From assembly GCA_024138015.1 (NCBI GenBank), contig JAMXBB010000011.1:26411984-26475983 (forward strand): a stretch of 64,000 nt of DNA, given 5' to 3'. The stretch is from Lumnitzera littorea (Eukaryota > Streptophyta > Magnoliopsida > Myrtales > Combretaceae). The notes under the pieces were generated by a model. The model was not told where the DNA came from. It saw only the letters and a list, made by a program, of their open reading frames with translations, and did not search any database. Both the position numbers and the translations under genes were made by a program. Within the stretch, counting starts at the first letter, position 1. The number at the start of each line of letters is the position of its first letter. This document shows, piece by piece, positions 57,699 to 64,000 of this stretch.

Positions 57699-58529
57699 TG
57701 ATAGAGATCAAGGACCAATTACATGTTCCCGAACTCGAGGGCTCGCTCAAATGGTTCACCTAGCTATCCTAGGTGAGTTGAGCGTTGAGGAGCAGTGTAT
57801 ACCCCAGTTCAACATGTTGAGCTACTTTGCTTTCTACATCATCCAAGAAGCCACTAAGGTGACCAGCCAACGTACTAAGTCGACCACTTTGCCACACACT
57901 AGTTTAAGCATTGAATTAGAATACAGCTAATCTCGCTAGTGTCGAGGTTGAGCTGATAGTTTTCAGGAGCCAATCACTTAGGGCTAACTTGAAAATAAGT
58001 TACCCCTTGAACCAACCCCAATCCAGTCCCAACTGTCTAAGTTACCATACTGTCCTTTTTGCCAACGAATATTCTTGTTTTGTACGATTACATTGATACC
58101 CTTGTAAATTATTCCCCTTTTCCTTAACTAGTGGAATCCTCTTTTGTAATTTACTCTAACCTAAGATTTACCCTAATTGGGCCCCATAAATACTTGTATA
58201 TTGTAATGGCCGCAATAGAACAATAAACTTTTGAATATTTCAAACATTTCCTCTTGAGCTAAGTATTCCTGTTACTTACTCTTAAGCTACTCTTATCTAG
58301 TCCATTAAGTGTGGATTAGTAGTGAGTGACCTCCAGCCATACTTGTACATTACATCAAGTATGACCTGAGCTCGTGTGAGACATTAGTGCATCATATCCA
58401 TTGTCAATGCTCGGGGACCCCTTCTCAACCTTTGACTATCATTTACTTTTCAGATCATCTAGAGGTACGGACCCATCCCTTGGTTACGTATGATATTAGG
58501 TTCGTGTGTTCATCTACGAATCCGTATCA
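57699..58529 (+). mobile_element. 3' LTR of element 3
   Basis: 831 bp, from TGATAGAGATCAAGG to ATCCGTATCA. TATA box CCCATAAATACTTG at about 58184-58197. It keeps the U3 part (about 57790-58040) missing from the 5' LTR. Confidence 0.88.
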
Positions 58530-60272
58530 TGATTCATCCCTCAATTGTGCGATGCACATCACATTTTATTCTAGGCCAAAAGAACTTATCATTTTGTAGC
58601 TCATATGTTCTCCTTTCTCCAAAGTGCTTAGAAAGTCTTCCACTGTGGATTTCTCTCACTAACAGCTCTCTAATTGAACAAGTCGGTACACATAACTTAC
58701 CACCTTAAAATAGATATCCATCCTTCACATGGTGCTCATCTACAATTCTTCATTCACTATAGTGCTTATATATAGGGCCAAAATGAGAATCATTCTAATA
58801 CCGTTCTTTAATGCTTGTAAACATTAACAATCTAGTCTGCAACTCATTAAGAAGAACATGTCTTCTTAATAGAGCATCGGCAACCACATTGTTCTTGCCT
58901 TCCTTGTATTTGATGATGAAATTAAATCCCTCTAGAAATTCAATCCATCAAGCTTGGCATTTGGAAAACTTTGATTGGCTTCGCAAATATCTCAAGGACT
59001 GATGATCTATGTATATGAGAAATTCCTTTGGTAGAAGATAATGTTACCACATACGAAGAGATTGGATCAAGGCTAAAAGCTCTTTGTTATATATAGAATA
59101 GTCTAATTGTGCTCCTCTAAGTTTCTCACTATGATAAGTGATAGATCGGCCTTCTTGCATTAGCTTAGCTCTGATGCCAACACCTAACGCATCGCATTCA
59201 AGCTTAAACACTATATCAAAGTCTAGTAGAGCTAAGACTAAGGCAGAGGTCAACCTTGCTTTTACCTTAGCAAGAACTCCTTTCCTCTTTCTCTCTCCAT
59301 TTGAACTCCACATTCTTCTTGGTTAGTTCAGTCAGAGATGTTACTATAGTACTACATCCTTAGATAAAGCGTTAGTAGAATGATGCTAATCTGTGGAAAT
59401 GCTTCACCTTAGCACAAGAGGCTGGGGTTAGCCACTAAACAATGACTCATACCTTCTCTTCATCGACTCTCAATCCTTTTCCACCAACCACGTAACCTAA
59501 GAAGATCACTTTTTCCTAACAAAATTAGCATTTCTTCAGGTTTCTGAATAATCACTTTGCTTAGAAGACATCGAAAATAGCTTAGAGATGGTTAGTATGA
59601 ATTGCAAATCGATACTATAAATAAGGATGTCATCAAAGTAGATGATGATAAATTTTCCAATCAGATCCCTCAAGACATGATTCATCAATCTCATAAAAGT
59701 ACTTTGGATGTTTGATAATCTAAAGGCATGACCATCTACTCATACAAGCCATGTTGGGACTTAAAAGCATTTTTCTATTCATACCCCTATCTCATTCAAA
59801 TTTGGTGGTATCCTAATTTGAAGTCGATCTTATTGAATAATCTTACACCACTCAGGTCGTCCAACATATCGTTTAGCCTTGGGATAGGGTATTAGTATTT
59901 GATCGTAATTTTGTTAACAACTCTGTTATCTATACACATATGCCAAGTGCCATCCTTCTTTAGTACAAGTAATGCGGGCATAACACAGGGGCTAAGGCTC
60001 TCCCTTACATATCCTTTTGCTAATAGTTCATTGACTTGAATCTAAAGTTCAATAGCTTATTTAGGATTCATTCAATAAGTTGGTTTATTCAGCAAAACAG
60101 TATCAAGTATCAAGTCAACGCAACGTTCAATGCATCTGAAAAGGGGTAATCCTTCGAGCAACTGTTTTGGAAATAAGTTGGCATATTCATCCAGTAGCTC
60201 TTTGACCTTTAAGGGTAGCTCACCCCCTCCTTCAAGCAGTCGTTTGATCAACAAAAAAGTTGGTATGTCTAC
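58530..60272 (-). pseudogene. Element 2 RT, RNase H and integrase start
   Basis: On the minus strand from 60254: VKELLDEYANLFPKQLLEGL (RT entry), then the RT palm with an intact IIIYFDDILI (59666-59635), and RNase H at 59313-59044 (FKLECDALGVGIRAKLMQEG, then ITYHSEKLRGAQLDYSIYNK, ELLALI). The integrase zinc domain ends in RTIEG at about 58550, where element 3 begins. Numerous stops. RT sequence before 60254 is cut by the LTR at 60273. Confidence 0.85.
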
Positions 60273-63200
60273 TGTAACGACCCTAGGAGGGGCCTAATAG
60301 TATTGCCTAAAATTTCCATATCATGTGTGCACCCATGATAAGAAAATCGCCTTGCAGGCCAGAGATTGTAAGACTTTAAATAGTTATTTGTTAGAATCTT
60401 CAATTTTAGTTCATTGACTCATTATAAAATATAAATAATTATGGATACCCATTTTTCCACAATTCCTTAGAACCGCAGAGAATCGGTATCCTTTACCAAA
60501 ATAGTGAAATAAGATAAACAATTCCAGAAAATTTTATACCTACTAAAGATACTAAACTTAATTAAGATATTAGTCGTTTTTCAGAGCATTCCGAATTAAC
60601 TACATAAGCTTTTCATCATACTGATTCAATGGTAGCACTCTACACTCGAATCCTATCATATTCCCAACTATTGATCAACTTGCAAGGAAAAGAACTGTTA
60701 GGGTGTAAGCTTACGCTTAGTGAGATAAATACCCTTATCAATACTGCATGGCAAAATTTATTAGATGCACAATCATATGAATACATGAACAATTAGTATG
60801 CCAAACAACGCAGCATGACCTAGGAACTACATATGACTCAGAATTACGCCCCTTGTAGTCGGGGTTTGGAGATAATTGACCGACCCAAACTAAAATCTAG
60901 GTTATATACCTTGGGTTTTCATTCATTAGCACTATTGTGCTTAAGTCAAAACAAAACTATGTATATATATACATATATATACTTTCATTATCGAATAGTA
61001 AATCATATTTTCAAAATCCCAAGTCTAGCGGTGTGGTGGCCTCCGCAATCCACAAACACACGCCCTAAGCAGAAGCCACAAGACCCGGCTCCTCGTTGAC
61101 AGTTGGCATCTCCCAGCGCCTATTAAGCCTATCAACTTAGAACAGAGACTCAATATAAATGATGACATAGCTAGTACCCAATCCTGCAGGAGGCATGTCC
61201 TCTTGTGAGTCCCTTCCAATCTTCTGCATGAAGTGGCAGTCGATGTTATCCGTATGCAATATGGGGAATGCATGATTCATTTTGATTTCTTAATCGTATA
61301 AGTGATTAATTTGATTTTCAAGGTAATAAGACAATTTCATTCCATACAATTCGCATGTATATATTAGTACAAAAAATTCCCATTATTATATATAATTAAC
61401 AAGTCATCACATTCATCTACAAATTTATACACATGCATTTCCCATATCCTATAAGCATCCAAATTTATATATATAAGTTTAGGTGCATCTATTCTACAAG
61501 CAAAATCAAGTAAAGAGTCATCGGGAATTTACTCACTCAGCCATGCGGATCAATAAAAATAATCGGGGATAGGTCGTCTCCCTAAAGCTGGGTCCCCTAG
61601 ACATCGCAAGTACGGTACTATAAGGATTTGAAATAAAACCTAGAAAACTAAGCTAAAACCCTTTAAGTTATACTTTTGACTTGATTTCATAATTTTATCC
61701 TTGTTTTACTTAAAAGTTCAATTGCGTATAACTTTCTCGTTTTAAATTCAATTTTTATGATCTTATAGTCAATCTTCATCGTTTTTAAGTGTACTTTAAC
61801 GTGGTGAGGTTAGATTTTTGAAATGAGGTACACAAATTTGTCCATAGGTCAGAACAATAGCGATCCTAATGTTTTGGAGTGCTTTTGGGCCTTGTATGGT
61901 AAATAGGCTTTTTGATAACTTGAGAAATCTTTTGAGCTTGGTCTTAAGATTTTATCCTAAGCTTAAAATACTCCTTGAGATCAGATTTATAACTTTGATT
62001 TATACTCTTAAGGCTAACAACCACTTCATAGGCTCTTTAGTGGGCTTAAGTTGTCAAATGAGCTTGTTTTTGTTTCAAACTAAAGTTAGTGACTTTGTTA
62101 GGCTTATTAAGTCTTAGGTGGATTTCTTGTGGGCTTCAAAACAACCTCTCTTAATATTTTAGAGTGCTGGTCAGAATTTTAATGAAGGCCCAACTTAGAG
62201 TTGTAGGCTTATTTTGAGAGTTTTAGGCTCGGTTTTGAGTTTTAGGCTTAGTATACTTACTATACTTGCTTTGGTTAATATTTTTACTTTGTTCACTTGG
62301 TTTTATTATATTTTTAAGTGTCTTTGACCCATGTTCCAGATCTGGTCATAATGAATCAAAGGGGTTCTTACTTAGTTTTTCAACTTGTTTCATCATTTTC
62401 TTAAGTTTAGGTATTAGATCATGCACTTAAACTACTTGTATCCAAATCTTAACTTAAATTTTCTTCTGTAAGATAATTATTTAACTCATGCTTCACACAA
62501 AGAAATAGAAGATCTTACACTTATTACAACTTCCATATCATAGCTCATGTTATACAAAGTTGGTTTCTTCATAAAACTTTATGTGATGAATTTTTCCTTA
62601 ACTCAAGTCTAGATTTGAGCATGTTTAACTTAATGGAAATAAAATCAACATCCAAATGAATTTTGAATCCTCATGTCCAGCATGCTCATCTTCCATTCAA
62701 GTTCTTGTTTCAAGATTTTCTCAACTTAAAATCTTCTATTCAAAGCATTAAACAAGTGTCTTTACAAAACACCAACTTTACATGCTCATGTTTCAACTTC
62801 ATGTAAGGGTTTCATGAGTTTGTTTCTTAGAATGGTCGTTGGTGTTATAGCAACTTAAATTATACTTATATCTTCAAGAAATCAAAGTCTCCTAACATAA
62901 ACACTAACCCACTAATCACAAGAAACACTTACTTGTCCTTAAAGCGAAATATGGTGGTTGTGCACAAAGGTTCCACTTAAGCTCTTAACTTTGCTTCCTC
63001 CTTTTGCAACCTTTTGGAAACCCGAGTTGTTTGATCCTTTGGAGTAAGGTTTGTGGAAGGTTCTAATGGTTCTAAAAGAGCTTAGATGTTGGAAGAAAAT
63101 GATACAAGAAAAAGAAATGGGAGTGCCGTGAGTGGGACTTAGAAGTGGTGGCCAAATAGAGGATTTTTGTGAGGTTGAATTTCTTCTTTTGATTTGTGTT

Positions 63201-64000
63201 TAAAGTGAGAGAAAAAAAAGTGAAAATGAGAGTGAAATAGGGAGAGAGTGGTAGATTTTTGAATGGGTGAAAAAGTGTGTGCAAAAAGCTTTAATTGATT
63301 GTCTTGTAGCTTACACAAAAGTCAACAATTGTAACTATTGATGATGTAAGCATTTAGGAGTGAATAGTGGTGTGTAAGAGAAAGTGATTGATGGTTAAAA
63401 GATAAGAGCATGGCTCCTCTTTTCTCCTTGTTCAAATCTGCCATTTAGTGTCTTTTGGGGTCATGGAATGGTCTTATCTCATTTAATGAAGTTAAGCATG
63501 TGAAATCTTGTGAAAAATTGTCTATATGTAATATAAGTGAAGGGGTGATAAGGAAAATGTCTTATCACTAGATTTTGATAAGTTATCAATTGATAAATGA
63601 TTCTAACTCTTAATTGATAAGTCATCTAAAGTGATTAGTTGGTCTACTTATTTATGTGTAAGGCTTAGACATGAAGATAAGGACATGGTTTTATAGGAAA
63701 TTATTTTAAGATTTTCATCTTGCATTGTTTTGTACTTTATGATTAATTCCTATAAAATTGTGAAATTTTCTAAAGTTGAATGAAATTATTCAAATTAAAT
63801 TATCGATTAGTCACTTAGGGTCAAAATTCCCTAATTGTTTTAAGGTTTAGAGCTCATAGTTCTTTAAGCTTGGGTTTTCTCGATAATTGGTTTTTAAATT
63901 AGAAAAATTTAATTTGTTTCTAAATATAAACTTAAGTTCTCAGTTTCGTTGATCCTTGGGAACGTTCGGACAATACTTTTAATTGAATCATGGGCCCACT
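60273..64000 (-). mobile_element. Long LTR (family A), truncated by the window end
   Basis: It starts on the plus strand with TGTAACGACCCTAGGAGG directly after element 2 sequence (candidate duplication TCTAC, 60268-60272). It is colinear with 24641-28516 over at least 3.7 kb and inverted relative to 31460-35050. Conserved points are a donor-like GTGAGTAAAT at 61536-61527 (minus), an acceptor-like TTTTCCTTGCAAG ending at 60679, a purine-rich block at 63160-63260 and the GATA-type palindrome at 63577-63625. Whether it is solo or part of a full element cannot be seen. The open frames at 60833-61099 and 63072-63284 are not genes. Confidence 0.82.
63577..63625. repeat. GATA-type inverted repeat in LTR U3, copy 2
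   Basis: GATAAGTTATCAATTGATAA followed by TTAATTGATAAGTCAT, conserved with 28054-28106 although the surrounding U3 has diverged. Confidence 0.7.

Larger units (their letters stand above)
51566..58529 (+). mobile_element. Ty3/gypsy element 3, inserted in element 2 integrase
   Basis: A plus-strand element with LTRs 51566-52182 and 57699-58529. The flanks TGGTA (51561-51565) and TGATT (58530-58534) are a worn 5-bp duplication; joining them restores the element 2 integrase zinc-domain reading (IEG... then TICKKAKS). Internal order is primer site, gag, protease, reverse transcriptase, RNase H and a deleted integrase. A solo LTR interrupts it at 55827-57537. Confidence 0.88.
49710..64000 (-). mobile_element. 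Ty3/gypsy element 2, interrupted and running out of the window
   Basis: A minus-strand element related to element 1. Its 3' LTR is 49710-50588, then integrase (50600-51565), interruption by element 3 (51566-58529), then integrase zinc domain, RNase H and reverse transcriptase (58530-60272), then interruption by a family A LTR from 60273. The gag part and 5' LTR lie beyond 64000, if present. Confidence 0.8.

Noticed and set aside
1..64000. CRISPR arrays, bacterial operons, phage or viral genomes
   Set aside because: No regularly spaced direct repeats and no prokaryotic gene organisation. All reverse transcriptases seen belong to LTR elements with gag-protease-RT-RNaseH-integrase order or to a LINE.

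Overview
This is nuclear DNA of a flowering plant. It is AT-rich and gene-poor, full of microsatellites, and made mostly of decayed LTR retrotransposons plus shuffled fragments of chloroplast DNA (NUPTs). The species cannot be told from the sequence. The plastid pieces include ndhB, rps3 and psaJ and look angiosperm-like. They differ from the plastid sequences I know mainly by C-to-T and G-to-A changes, as expected of old, methylated nuclear copies.

Layout. 1-3.2 kb: low-complexity DNA, a 124-bp tandem duplication and a dead LINE. 3.2-5.4 kb: LTR, primer-site region and gag of a truncated LTR element (T1). 5.4-10.9 kb: unassigned DNA with a possible MITE. 11.0-11.8 kb: the only convincing host gene, an intronless 178-codon gene for an acidic/basic protein of unknown function. 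14.2-30.8 kb: a plastid-DNA mosaic with recognisable pieces of trnN, psbA, rps3, atpI, petD, psaB (three separate pieces), petA, petB, rbcL, trnS-GCU, rrn23, trnV-GAC plus the rrn16 promoter region, trnfM, psbZ, ndhB, psaJ and a group II intron domain V. Two long solo LTRs sit inside it, one of them splitting psbA. 30.8-38.5 kb: a minus-strand LTR element (T2) broken by a 3.6-kb solo LTR and by another LTR fragment. 38.8-64 kb: nested Ty3/gypsy elements.

The nest resolves because target-site duplications (TSDs) survive. Element 1 (39268-48762, minus, TSD ATTAG) sits in an older long LTR and contains a solo LTR (45088-47974, TSD CCTAC/CCCAC). Element 2 (49710 to beyond the window, minus) is split by element 3 (51566-58529, plus, TSD TGGTA/TGATT). 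Element 3 is itself split by a second solo LTR (55827-57537, TSD CTTGA). Element 2 is cut again at 60273 by another long LTR. All gag-pol frames are broken.

The two least expected observations are these. The long LTRs (3.4-3.9 kb) share a splice-donor/acceptor-like pair 0.8-1.1 kb apart, which suggests an intron inside the LTR leader. A petB::petA plastid chimera occurs twice in inverted orientation, so plastid DNA was rearranged first and copied afterwards. Nothing here forms an operon-like functional system. The window records repeated insertion into non-genic DNA.
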